A stretch of 64,000 bases of DNA from an uncultured Polaribacter sp. (GTDB lineage Bacteria; Bacteroidota; Bacteroidia; Flavobacteriales; Flavobacteriaceae), in assembly GCF_947501385.1 (NCBI RefSeq), contig NZ_CANMVP010000004.1, positions 62,001 through 126,000 of the forward strand, written 5' to 3'. This document shows positions 1-8,044 of the stretch, one piece after another. The position numbers were made by a program, and so were the translations under genes. The stretch's first letter is position 1. Each line of letters opens with the position of its first letter. The notes beneath the pieces are model-generated. The model was not told the origin of the DNA. It saw only the letters and a program-made list of their open reading frames with translations, and did not search any database.

Positions 1-1230
1 TTTTTCTTTATCCGCATAAATAACACGCCAAAAGTCTAAGGCATCACCAGAAAATAATTCAGTTGGGTGTCTTCTTCCTCTTCGCAAACCCGCACCACCA
101 AAAATCTGATCTACAAAACCTCTAATTTTCCATAGAAATGTTCCGTAATACCAACCCGTTTCACCACCAATAGCCCAAACTCTATCAAGTACTCTATCTC
201 TATTTTTAACTTTTCTTTTTTTAAAGTCTTTAAAGCAGCCAAATTCTGGAACATTGATGAATTCATGTACGTAATTCTTCATTCTACCGCTGCTTACGTA
301 AGAATCTTTCCAACTAGAAACAATACTGTTTTGTTCTATCTTTTTGAAAGCCAGTCTTACGGCTTCTTTGTAAGACATGGGTTCAACATCTAAAAGCGTA
401 TTGATATTACTTTTTTTTCCGATGACTTCAACACCCATAGAATTTACTAATGTTGAAGCCAATTTGTAAGAGGTAGAGGTCACAAAATACAACCAATAGG
501 AGGATAGTTTTGGAGTCATCACAGGTACGGTAATAATGTATCTTTTCAACTTTCTTACTGCTGCAAATTGCAATAGCATCTCTTTATAAGTAAGTACTTC
601 TGGGCCAAAAATGTCATGAGAAGTATTGTATAATTCTTCTTTTCCTAAAGATCTGTGTAAGAAAACCAACACATCTCTAATGGCTAGTGGTTGCGTTTTT
701 GTATTTAGCCATTTAGGAGCAATCATTGCAGGAAGTTTTTCAACAATATCTCTTATAATTTCGAAAGAAGAACTTCCAGAACCAACAATAATGCCTGCTT
801 TAAATGTGGTTAATGCATATTTTTCTGAAGCCAATGTGCTTTCTACATTTTTTCTTGAGAGTAAGTGTTTAGAAAGATTGGTGTCATTTGTAATACCGCT
901 TAAATAAATAACTTGTTTTAGCTGAGAATCTTCTGCAAATTTTTTAAAATTAAATGCACACTTTTCTTCTAAAGCATGAAACTCTTTCGCAGAATTAGAC
1001 ATCGAATGAATTAAATAGTAAGCAGCATCAATATCTTCTGGAATGGCACTTAGTGTATGTCCATTTAAGAAGTCTACTTCTATCAACTCTATATTTTGCT
1101 GATTTTTAAAATAATTCTCAGCTCTTTTTTTATCTCTTATAGCACAAACAACGGTATGACCATCGTTTAATAATAAGGGTATTAATCTTTTACCAATATA
1201 ACCCGTTGCGCCTGTTACAAGAATTTTCAT
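1..1230 (-). CDS. SDR-type NAD(P)-binding oxidoreductase, 3' end outside window
   Basis: The reverse strand is open from an ATG at 1230 to the window edge, giving 410 codons without a stop, so the C-terminus is missing. The N-terminus MKILVTGATGYIGKRLIP carries the TGxxGxxG dinucleotide-binding motif of the atypical/extended SDR (NAD-dependent epimerase-like) fold. A YLIHSM segment follows around residue 70. The C-terminal half (GGETGWYYGTFLW...GLRRGRRHPTEL) resembles the DUF2867 extension common in flavobacterial SDR proteins. The ATG overlaps the stop of the flavin reductase gene by ATGA, so the two are translationally coupled as the distal genes of an operon led by a TetR regulator. The substrate is unknown. 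The family assignment is firm and the specific role is not. Confidence 0.85.
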   Translation of the reverse strand, partial: MKILVTGATGYIGKRLIPLLLNDGHTVVCAIRDKKRAENYFKNQQNIELIEVDFLNGHTLSAIPEDIDAAYYLIHSMSNSAKEFHALEEKCAFNFKKFAEDSQLKQVIYLSGITNDTNLSKHLLSRKNVESTLASEKYALTTFKAGIIVGSGSSSFEIIRDIVEKLPAMIAPKWLNTKTQPLAIRDVLVFLHRSLGKEELYNTSHDIFGPEVLTYKEMLLQFAAVRKLKRYIITVPVMTPKLSSYWLYFVTSTSYKLASTLVNSMGVEVIGKKSNINTLLDVEPMSYKEAVRLAFKKIEQNSIVSSWKDSYVSSGRMKNYVHEFINVPEFGCFKDFKKRKVKNRDRVLDRVWAIGGETGWYYGTFLWKIRGFVDQIFGGAGLRRGRRHPTELFSGDALDFWRVIYADKEK

Positions 1231-1859
1231 ACACTTTTTTCCAATTTTTTTGGTCTTTGGTAAGACAGTTGTTTCTTGAATTTTGGAATCGCATAGGTAT
1301 CTAAACCATTAATAGTTGCCACATTTCCTTTAGAAAGGTTTATCAAACCATCTTCTTGCAACAACGTATCATTTACATATAGTTCTTGAATTTGCGCTAC
1401 AACTAATAGTACATCGTTAGAAGGTACATAAATTTCTTCTATAAACTTCATACTCATTTGAACGGGTGCATTTTTAACAAAAGGAGCTTTAAAGTCTCCT
1501 TTAAATTCCTCTTCTAAGCTGGTAACATCAAATTCCGAAACTTCTTCAGGATATTTTGCAGACGTGTGATGCGCATCATCAATAATCTCTTCATAAATAT
1601 GATTGATCGTAAAAAAACCTACATCTTTAATGTTCTTGTGTGTATTTCTTGGAACCGTTGTAGGTCTTAAAATAAAACCTAAGGTTGGCGGATTAGAACC
1701 TAAATGTGTAACAGAACTAAACACAGCAACGTTTGTAATGCCTTTGGTAGAAATAGAACCTATTAAATTTGCAGATTTAAATCCAGAACAACTGTTTATG
1801 AGGTTAATTCTAAAAATTTTATCTAATGCATCTAAGTTTTTTCTGTTGAAAAATGCCAT
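1227..1859 (-). CDS. Flavin reductase-like FMN-binding protein
   Basis: The product has 210 residues and no signal peptide. The pattern NLINSCSGFKSANLIGSIS...TNVAVFSSVTHLGSNPPTLGFILRP around residues 20-68 is typical of the flavin-reductase-like, FMN-binding split-barrel family. These proteins bind FMN and often reduce flavin or carry out small-molecule redox steps in the cytosol. The start codon overlaps the stop of the kinase-like gene upstream (TAATG), and its own stop overlaps the next start (ATGA), so the three genes form one coupled unit. It may supply reduced flavin to, or act with, the neighbouring SDR protein, but that pairing is inferred only from gene order. The exact substrate cannot be read from the sequence. 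Confidence 0.85.
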   Translation of the reverse strand: MAFFNRKNLDALDKIFRINLINSCSGFKSANLIGSISTKGITNVAVFSSVTHLGSNPPTLGFILRPTTVPRNTHKNIKDVGFFTINHIYEEIIDDAHHTSAKYPEEVSEFDVTSLEEEFKGDFKAPFVKNAPVQMSMKFIEEIYVPSNDVLLVVAQIQELYVNDTLLQEDGLINLSKGNVATINGLDTYAIPKFKKQLSYQRPKKLEKSV

Positions 1860-3163
1860 TATAAAGAATTGTAATTATTAATTTTTACATTTTTCGCTTT
1901 CAGATCGTGCATTAAATTATACAAACCAAAAAATGTTCTATTGATATAAATAAAATGTTTAGAACCCCTATTCCCGTTCATGTTTTTTAATTCTGTACTT
2001 TTAGCATACTTCGATCCTAAATCAGCTATTTTACCAAAGAAAATACCATCAGAAAAATCAAAAAATTCTTGATGAAGTGGTTGTGTAAACAGGCTTAACA
2101 TTTCATGAAACATCGCTCTAAAAAAGTCTAACTCTTCTTTAGAATCATCTTCTCTAAGAATTTCTAGTTCATATAATTTTTGTTCAAAAATTGCAGGATT
2201 GGAAATGCTTTCTGGTTTTGCCAATTCAAAATAAGGTATATAAAAATCCATAGGAATGGTTTTCATACAACCAAAATCAATCACAATTAATTCGTTTTTT
2301 GGAGATACCAAAAAGTTTCCCGGATGTGGATCTGCATGCACTTTTTTAAGTGTATGCATTTGAAACATATAAAAATCCCACAGAGCTTGTCCTAATTTGT
2401 TGGAGATTTCTTGATCGTTTGTAGCAAATTCAGATAAATGAATGCCATTCATCCAATCCATCGTAATAATTCTATCTGAAGATAACTCTGAATAATATTC
2501 TGGAAAATTAAGATTAGGAATGTGTTTGCAGGCAGCTACAATTTCTTTACTTTGTTCAACTTCTAAAATATAATTGGTTTCTTCGACCAATTTATTTTCT
2601 ACTTCTTTAAAATATTTATCAGAGTCTTTTCCTTTGATATTAAACATTTTAACAGCAATAGGTTTTACCAAAGATAAATCAGATGAAATACTTTGAGCAA
2701 CCCCAGGATATTGAATTTTTACGGCTAATTTTTTGCCATCTTTTTCTGCTTTATGCACTTGGCCAATGCTTGCTGCATTTACCGAAACAGCATCAAAATT
2801 GTCATAAATTTCACTTGGATTTTTACCAAAATACTTTTTAAACGTTTTTAGAACCAAGGCAGGAGAAAGTGGAGGTACAGAAAACTGTGAAAGCGAGAAT
2901 TTTTCAACATACGCCCTTGGTAAAATACTTTTTTCCATACTCAACATTTGAGCAACTTTTAATGCACTTCCTTTCAATTGCTTTAAACCATCATAAATAT
3001 CTTCTGCATTGTTTTCATTCAACCTTTCTTTTGCTTCAACTTCTGTTTTGGTAATTTTATCACCATAATACTTTAAATAATTTACACCAATTTTAGCACC
3101 TGTTGTTACTAATTTTGAGGCACGTTGAATTTTTGATGTTGGTATGGAATCTATTGTTTTCAT
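1859..3163 (-). CDS. ABC1/AarF (UbiB-like) atypical kinase family protein
   Basis: The 434-residue protein has the ABC1 atypical kinase signatures: an Ala-rich loop (NAASIGQVHKA), a nucleotide-binding lysine strand (LAVKIQYPGV), a catalytic segment HADPHPGNFLV and a metal-binding VIDFGCMK. The family motif KxGQ is present as KVAQ at residues 69-72, so the glycine is replaced by alanine. Members of this family (UbiB, ADCK) act in isoprenoid-quinone or lipid metabolism and usually show ATPase rather than protein-kinase activity. No ubiquinone genes are nearby. It sits 30 bases downstream of the TetR gene and overlaps the flavin reductase start, so it belongs to that operon. The family call is secure and the pathway is open. 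Confidence 0.88.
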   Translation of the reverse strand: MKTIDSIPTSKIQRASKLVTTGAKIGVNYLKYYGDKITKTEVEAKERLNENNAEDIYDGLKQLKGSALKVAQMLSMEKSILPRAYVEKFSLSQFSVPPLSPALVLKTFKKYFGKNPSEIYDNFDAVSVNAASIGQVHKAEKDGKKLAVKIQYPGVAQSISSDLSLVKPIAVKMFNIKGKDSDKYFKEVENKLVEETNYILEVEQSKEIVAACKHIPNLNFPEYYSELSSDRIITMDWMNGIHLSEFATNDQEISNKLGQALWDFYMFQMHTLKKVHADPHPGNFLVSPKNELIVIDFGCMKTIPMDFYIPYFELAKPESISNPAIFEQKLYELEILREDDSKEELDFFRAMFHEMLSLFTQPLHQEFFDFSDGIFFGKIADLGSKYAKSTELKNMNGNRGSKHFIYINRTFFGLYNLMHDLKAKNVKINNYNSL

Positions 3164-3193
3164 ATTTGCTGAATTTATTTCAGAATCTTTTTT

Positions 3194-3847
3194 TTAGTTA
3201 AAATTTACTTTTTCTTTTAAAATAAATTTCCCGAAATCAATAATACTTTTTAAAGGTTTAATATCCATCAAGTCAAAACGAGCATTGATAGATTTTTCTA
3301 TAAAAATATCTGTTTTTTCAAATGAAGGAGAAGCATCATCTAACCAAAATTTTATCGTAATTAATAAATGCATCCAAGAAGATTCTTGAATGGTCTTGTC
3401 TTGAATTTTCTCTAGTTTTTCTTGCTGTAAGTCGATCTTTTCAATACCTATATTATTTACAAATATTTTGTAATCTTGTCTTAAATGTTTTAAAGATTTT
3501 AATTTCTTTAAATCACCATTCTCTCTTAATGCATATACAACGTAGCTTCTGTTAGCTGTTAATATTTCAAAGAAAGTAAAATAGAAAGTTAATAATTTAT
3601 TTCTAGCATCATAGGTAGGATATTCTTCACTTTTTGCTAAAAGTTTCATTGTATTGTTAAAGAACTCACTAAAAATAGATTGTTCTATTGCCTCAAAAGA
3701 GCCGTAAAATTTATAAAAATCTCCTTCTTCGAAATTGTTTTCTTTTGCAAAACTGAAGACAGATTTTGGGTCGTGGTTGTTTTCTAGTACAAACTCCATG
3801 TACCAAGAAATTAGATTGTCTTTGCTGATGTTTTTCTTGCGAGCCAT
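3194..3847 (-). CDS. TetR-family transcriptional regulator
   Basis: The product is 217 residues with a basic N-terminus (MARKKNISKDNLISWYMEFVLENN). The segment PKSVFSFAKENNFEEGDFYKFYGSFEAIEQSIFSEFF follows, a helix-turn-helix arrangement typical of TetR proteins (residues about 28-65). The rest is helical and would be the ligand/dimer domain of the flavobacterial TetR C-terminal type. It is the first gene of the minus-strand operon with the ABC1-like kinase, flavin reductase and SDR protein, and so probably controls that operon and itself. The upstream 219-base gap to the divergent FGE-like gene would hold its promoter. No operator palindrome was recognised. The ligand is unknown. Confidence 0.8.
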   Translation of the reverse strand: MARKKNISKDNLISWYMEFVLENNHDPKSVFSFAKENNFEEGDFYKFYGSFEAIEQSIFSEFFNNTMKLLAKSEEYPTYDARNKLLTFYFTFFEILTANRSYVVYALRENGDLKKLKSLKHLRQDYKIFVNNIGIEKIDLQQEKLEKIQDKTIQESSWMHLLITIKFWLDDASPSFEKTDIFIEKSINARFDLMDIKPLKSIIDFGKFILKEKVNFN

Positions 3848-3986
3848 AATTATTAAAATTTAATGTAAAGATACAAATGTTTAAGGAAATTGATTATTAG
3901 TTAAACAATAATCTTTTGTTAAATATAAAAGTACGTTAAAATGGGTTTTTCTAAGCCTGTAATTAGAAATTTGTTTGTAAATAAAT

Positions 3987-4015
3987 TTTGTATCTCAATG
4001 CAATATGTATTTTTG
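3987..4015 (+). promoter_or_regulatory. Bacteroidota-type promoter upstream of the FGE-like gene
   Basis: The sequence TATTTTTG at 4008-4015 matches the Bacteroidota -7 consensus TAnnTTTG. A TTTG at 3987-3990 lies 17 bases upstream in the -33 position. The ATG of the FGE-like gene follows about 50 bases later. This is a motif match only and the start of transcription is not known. Confidence 0.5.
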
Positions 4016-4066
4016 TGTAGGGTAGAAAGTTAGCCTCCATCAAATTATAATTTTAAATTCTCAAAA

Positions 4067-5161
4067 ATGATATTCAAGTTGAAATTCTCTGTCGTTATCC
4101 TGTTACTTTTTTCGTTTTTTTTACTTTCTTGTCAAAAAGACAATCAGGCGAAAAAAAATAGCGAAGAAAATTTAGAAACAATTACCGATGTAGCTAAAAA
4201 AGCACCAGAAGGAATGGTTTGGGTTGCCCCAAAAACATTTTTAATGGGGGCAAAAGAAGGAGACGAATTTGCAATGATGAGAGAAAAACCAGCACACGAA
4301 GTGTATATAGATGGTTTTTTTATTGATGCTCATGAAGTTACAAACCATCAGTTTAGAAAGTTTGTTGAAGCTACTCAGTATATAACTACTGCAGAGAAGC
4401 CGATAGATTGGGATGAAATCAAAAAAGACTTGCCCGAAGGAACCCCAAAACCTGCAGACTCTATTTTACAGCCTGGTAGTTTAATTTTTAATAAAAATGC
4501 AGGAAAAGTTGTTTCGATGAATAATTATAGCCAATGGTGGTCTTGGAAAATAGGTGCAAACTGGAAACAACCAGAAGGGCCTGGAAGTTCTATAGAAGGA
4601 AAAGATAATTTTCCGGTGGTACATATAAGTTATCATGATGCTTTGTCATATTGCAAATGGGCAAATAGAAGATTGCCAACCGAGGCTGAGTGGGAAGCAG
4701 CTGCCCAAGGAAAAAATAGCAATACCATTTTTACATGGGGAAATGATAAAAAAGATTTAAATGCAAACGCAAATACTTGGCAAGGAAATTTTCCGGTAAC
4801 TAATATTTCTGAAGATGGTTTCGAATATATTTCACCCGTAAAATCCTATCCATCAAATAGTATAGGCCTTTATGATATGGCTGGTAATGTCTGGGAAATA
4901 ACTACAGACTTATTCAACGTGAACTATTATCAAAGTTTAAAACCTGACGAAGTTTTAACAAACCCAACGGGAGCAGAAAAGTCCTATTCACCTGCAAATC
5001 CTGCTCAATTAGAATATGTAATAAAAGGCGGTTCTTTTTTGTGTCATGAGTCTTACTGCGCAAGTTTTAGAATTTCTGCTAAAATGGGCATGGAGCCAAG
5101 CTCAAGCTCAGATCATATTGGTTTTAGAACCGTAGCAACTGAGAAAATGTTGTTAAAATAA
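4067..5161 (+). CDS. Formylglycine-generating enzyme (SUMF1/FGE-sulfatase) lipoprotein
   Basis: The 364-residue protein has a lipoprotein signal ending LLSC with the lipid cysteine at residue 22. An FGE-sulfatase domain follows (PEGMVWVAPKTFLMGA..., RLPTEAEWEAAA, LYDMAGNVWEIT). Most FGE-like proteins of Bacteroidota lack the catalytic pair. Here the C-terminal segment GGSFLCHESYCASFRISAK keeps both cysteines, Cys326 and Cys331, in the same CxxxxC spacing as genuine aerobic FGE, and GFRTV closes the domain. It can therefore be expected to oxidise the active-site cysteine of type I sulfatases to formylglycine in the cell envelope. Two Cys-type sulfatases occur later in this window. It is monocistronic or heads the short group with the next two genes. 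Enzyme function is inferred from the cysteine pair. Confidence 0.88.
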   Translation: MIFKLKFSVVILLLFSFFLLSCQKDNQAKKNSEENLETITDVAKKAPEGMVWVAPKTFLMGAKEGDEFAMMREKPAHEVYIDGFFIDAHEVTNHQFRKFVEATQYITTAEKPIDWDEIKKDLPEGTPKPADSILQPGSLIFNKNAGKVVSMNNYSQWWSWKIGANWKQPEGPGSSIEGKDNFPVVHISYHDALSYCKWANRRLPTEAEWEAAAQGKNSNTIFTWGNDKKDLNANANTWQGNFPVTNISEDGFEYISPVKSYPSNSIGLYDMAGNVWEITTDLFNVNYYQSLKPDEVLTNPTGAEKSYSPANPAQLEYVIKGGSFLCHESYCASFRISAKMGMEPSSSSDHIGFRTVATEKMLLK

Positions 5162-5248
5162 GTAGTATTCAGCGCACTTTCTTTTTTTATTTCTTGTAAT
5201 TATTGCATTTGAGTTAAAGTTTAATTCAAAAAAACACTTTGCAAAATA

Positions 5249-5256
5249 TACATTTG
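5249..5256 (+). promoter_or_regulatory. Probable -7 promoter box (TACATTTG)
   Basis: TACATTTG matches the Bacteroidota -7 consensus TAnnTTTG and lies 29 bases before the ATG at 5286. No convincing -33 TTTG is at the right distance, so support is partial. Confidence 0.4.
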
Positions 5257-5285
5257 TAGTCTTAAAACTAAAAAAACAAATTATT

Positions 5286-5903
5286 ATGGCAGAAATTAAA
5301 ATTGAAAAGAAAAAGGCTATCTGGCCGTGGATTCTTTTAGTACTATTGGCTTTAGCAGCAATCTTTTATTTTATGTTGGCTGATGACGATAACGACCTAG
5401 ATGATGACGTTATGACTACAGAACAAGTATTAGACAACAGTAAAAATGATGAAGATAAAGTTTTAGATGCTGATGATTTAGCAGCTTATAGAACCGCATT
5501 CGCTAAATATTCAGATTATATTGGAGATACGAGTAAAATGGGTATTGATCATGAATATAGCAATGCTGCATTACTTTACTTAATCAATGCTGTAGAGGCA
5601 AAATCTGACGTTTTAGATGTAGATATTAAGGCAGATTTAGACCAAGCTAGAGAGAATGCAGAAGAAATTACAGAAGAACCATATGAAGTGAATCATGCAG
5701 ACTTGATTAAAAATTCTGGAAAAATTATTACACGTGCGCTTTCTACTATACAAAAAAGCAAGTATCCTAATTTAAAAGCAGAACTTTCTAAAGTTGAAAA
5801 TTCAGTGGCAGCGATTACAAAAGCAGAACACACATTAGATCAAAAAGGTGATGTAAACGGCTTTTTTAAAGCAGCAGAAATGTTATTGTTAAAAATGAAC
5901 TAA
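5286..5903 (+). CDS. Hypothetical membrane-anchored acidic protein
   Basis: The family is not recognised. The 205-residue product starts with a lysine-rich cytosolic end and a single hydrophobic segment at residues about 12-32 (IWPWILLVLLALAAIFYFMLA). A strongly acidic stretch of Asp/Glu follows at residues 33-65. The remainder is a helical domain of about 140 residues with regularly spaced alanine and leucine. It lacks a lipobox and a cleavable signal, so it is probably an inner-membrane protein with its main domain in the periplasm. It is separated by 11 bases from the PRC-barrel gene downstream and likely shares its transcript, which suggests a common envelope or stress role. That role is an inference only. 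Confidence 0.75.
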   Translation: MAEIKIEKKKAIWPWILLVLLALAAIFYFMLADDDNDLDDDVMTTEQVLDNSKNDEDKVLDADDLAAYRTAFAKYSDYIGDTSKMGIDHEYSNAALLYLINAVEAKSDVLDVDIKADLDQARENAEEITEEPYEVNHADLIKNSGKIITRALSTIQKSKYPNLKAELSKVENSVAAITKAEHTLDQKGDVNGFFKAAEMLLLKMN

Positions 5904-5914
5904 AAAATTTAATT

Positions 5915-6412
5915 ATGAGCAAAGAGAAAAATTTATACTATTTAGAAGAACTTAGTGACTATAAAGTTGCTAATAGCGATAAAGATGTTCGTGGTTGGGT
6001 TGTAAAAGACGCCAATGGCAAAGTAATTGGTAAAGTAGATAATTTACTAGTGAATAAAAAAACAGAACGTGTGGTGTATCTAGACGTTGAGGTAGATACA
6101 TCTATTATAGATGCAAACCACAAACCTTTTAATTCTAAAGCAGAAGATGGTGTGCATGGTTTTATTAATGAAGACGGTGAAAATCATATCATCATTCCTA
6201 TCGGAATGGCAGATTTGAATTTAGAAGACGAAATTGTATCTACAAATCAAATTGATCACACTACCTTTTTACAAACCAAAAGAGTTAAAAAAGGAACACC
6301 AATTAACAGAGATTATGAGGTGATTGTTTTTGATACATATATCCGTCAAGGAGAAAATTTTATTTATCCGTTAGATGATAAATTTTACGATCAAAATGAA
6401 TTTAATTCTTAG
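5915..6412 (+). CDS. PRC-barrel domain protein
   Basis: The 165-residue soluble protein carries the segment SDKDVRGWVVKDANGKVIGKVDNLLVNKKTERVVYLDVEVD at about residues 21-61, the pattern of a PRC-barrel (photosynthetic reaction centre H-chain / RimM-type) beta-barrel domain. The C-terminal part (HIIIPIGMADLN..., VIVFDTYIRQGENFIYP) looks like a second small beta unit. There is no signal peptide. It follows the membrane-anchored acidic protein by 11 bases and is terminated by a clear hairpin. PRC-barrel proteins often occur in stress or envelope gene sets of Bacteroidota. The precise function is unknown. Confidence 0.82.
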   Translation: MSKEKNLYYLEELSDYKVANSDKDVRGWVVKDANGKVIGKVDNLLVNKKTERVVYLDVEVDTSIIDANHKPFNSKAEDGVHGFINEDGENHIIIPIGMADLNLEDEIVSTNQIDHTTFLQTKRVKKGTPINRDYEVIVFDTYIRQGENFIYPLDDKFYDQNEFNS

Positions 6413-6438
6413 TCTAAAGTATTAATTGAATATTTAAA

Positions 6439-6474
6439 AAGTCGAAAAACAAAATGTTTTTCGGCTTTTTTTTT
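6439..6474 (+). terminator. Rho-independent terminator after the PRC-barrel gene
   Basis: A stem of GTCGAAAAAC and GTTTTTCGGC around a short AAAT loop is followed directly by nine T residues. It lies 30-60 bases after the PRC-barrel stop codon. Confidence 0.85.
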
Positions 6475-6479
6475 AAAAA

Positions 6480-6675
6480 AACCTGAGTTCGATTAATATC
6501 TAAAACGCAATGTGTTGATTTTTAATGGAAAGCGTTTATTTTTTATATCCTGCAAGGTTTTGTTTTAACCTTGTAGGTATTGGGTTTAAACATAACAGAC
6601 CTACAAGGTTTTCAAAACCTTGCAGGTCAACTACGAACAACTGATAATCAATAACTTATTACTCGAACTCAGGTT
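6480..6675. repeat. Nested inverted-repeat element, 196 bp (MITE/REP-like)
   Basis: The ends are a perfect 13-base inverted repeat: AACCTGAGTTCGA at 6480-6492 and TCGAACTCAGGTT at 6663-6675. Inside lie two further hairpins: CCTGCAAGGTT/AACCTTGTAGG (6549-6577) and ACCTACAAGGTT/AACCTTGCAGGT (6599-6627). The inner hairpins are also near-inverted copies of each other. There is no coding capacity. This fills most of the 372-base gap between the PRC-barrel gene and the AraC gene. It could be a small non-autonomous transposable element or a REP-like sequence, and no transposase is present. Confidence 0.65.
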
Positions 6676-6784
6676 AAAAGTAATGTTGCTTTTAAATGAG
6701 TCATTTAAACTCTGATAACTAGATTTTATAAAGATTATTTAAGTATTATCTTACTCATTTTTCATACAATGTTGTAATGATTTT

Positions 6785-7654
6785 TTAATAAATATTTCGT
6801 GTTCCTTTAAAGTTTTGTCTAAATTCTGATGGCGTACAGTTTTGTTTTTTTTTAAAAATTCTATTAAAATTAGAGATGTTATTAAAACCGCAATTGTAAC
6901 ATATTTCAGAAATGCTTTCGTTTGTTTCTATCAATTTTCTTGTAGCATAGCCCAAACGCAATTCATTTAAAAATTCCACAAAAGTTTTACCCGTACGCTG
7001 TTTTATCAATCTACTGAAAGAAATTACAGTCATATTTATATAGGCAGCAGCATCTTGTACTTTTATCTTTTTCTCATAATTAGATTTAATATAATTGTAG
7101 GCTTTTTCGATGCGATCGCTATTGTAAAAATCATTCTGATTTTCAAAAGAGATATTGGTTAGAGTTTTCTTGCCTTTAGAAATGGCCAACTGATATAGTA
7201 AAGTTTGAAAATCAATAAAATTTTCAAAGCCACTTTTTTCAGAAATGAGCACTAATTTTTTTTCTAGATTCATCGCAGTTTCTTTAGAGAATAAAATCCC
7301 ATGATTAGAGCTTTTAAATAGTTCTTTAATGGGTTTAATGATATTTTTATTCAAAAGTTTAGCATCAAATAAATCTCTAGGAAATTGTATCGTTATCTCG
7401 TGTAAAGTTTTAGTTGTATCATTTTTGTAATTTTCCCATCCATGATAAATATTCGGACCCACCATTACCAGCTCATATTCCTCAATTTCAGCAATGTGAT
7501 CTCCAACAACCCTTTTTGCACCTTTTGCATTGTGAATAAAGTTAATCTCATATTCTGGATGAAAATGAATGGGAAAAGTAAACTCATTCCGTTTTCTGTC
7601 AAAAATCAAGAAACAATCACTTTCCTTTAATGGAGTTATTTCTCTGTGTACCAT
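6785..7654 (-). CDS. AraC-family transcriptional regulator of the mannan locus
   Basis: The protein has about 289 residues from the chosen start MVHREITPLKESDCFLIFDRK. An upstream in-frame ATG at 7696 would add 14 hydrophobic residues that do not fit the family. The N-terminal part (FPIHFHPEYEINFIHNAKGAKRVVGDH) is a cupin-type sugar-sensing domain. The C-terminal 100 residues hold the double helix-turn-helix of AraC/XylS proteins (VQDAAAYINMTVISFSRLIKQRTGKTF...ISEICYNCGFNNISNFNRIFKKKQNCTPSEFRQ). It is divergent from the SusC gene that opens the beta-mannan locus, so it most likely activates that locus in response to a manno-oligosaccharide or mannose. The ligand is inferred from position only. 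Confidence 0.85.
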   Translation of the reverse strand: MVHREITPLKESDCFLIFDRKRNEFTFPIHFHPEYEINFIHNAKGAKRVVGDHIAEIEEYELVMVGPNIYHGWENYKNDTTKTLHEITIQFPRDLFDAKLLNKNIIKPIKELFKSSNHGILFSKETAMNLEKKLVLISEKSGFENFIDFQTLLYQLAISKGKKTLTNISFENQNDFYNSDRIEKAYNYIKSNYEKKIKVQDAAAYINMTVISFSRLIKQRTGKTFVEFLNELRLGYATRKLIETNESISEICYNCGFNNISNFNRIFKKKQNCTPSEFRQNFKGTRNIY

Positions 7655-7910
7655 AATAAATATGCTTACAAAAATTAAATTTTTATAAAAATACACAATT
7701 TAATGATAAAATAGTATGTATTCTTTTTTAACATATTAATATTCAATATTAACATTAGTTAATGCTTGTCATAAAATTATTAAATAATTTTTATTTCAAT
7801 TTGCTGATTTTCAAATTATTAATATAAAAATGATTCAATTTTAATAATTTAAAATATATAGAAATCGAATGTTAAAGTTGTAAAAGTATTATGTATTGAT
7901 GTAAAAATAC

Positions 7911-7941
7911 TTGTAATAAGGGGCACATCTGTATAATTTTG
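7911..7941 (+). promoter_or_regulatory. Promoter of the beta-mannan locus (TTG-20-TAATTTTG)
   Basis: TAATTTTG at 7934-7941 fits TAnnTTTG and a TTG at 7911-7913 lies 20 bases upstream in the -33 position. The SusC start is 103 bases downstream, so a long untranslated leader is expected. The rest of the 390-base gap between the AraC and SusC genes is very AT-rich. It contains no other feature I can support, though AraC binding sites should lie there. Confidence 0.55.
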
Positions 7942-8044
7942 ACATCAACATTAAAGATGTTGCAATTTAAGATGCTCTAAATTGATAATAATAGAATAAT
8001 TACTATAGATTTTTAAAAAATAGACAAATAAATTAATAATCATT

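Noticed and set aside
626..907. 93-codon plus-strand frame near the left edge
   Set aside because: It is opposite a continuous 410-codon SDR-type gene on the minus strand with clear motifs.
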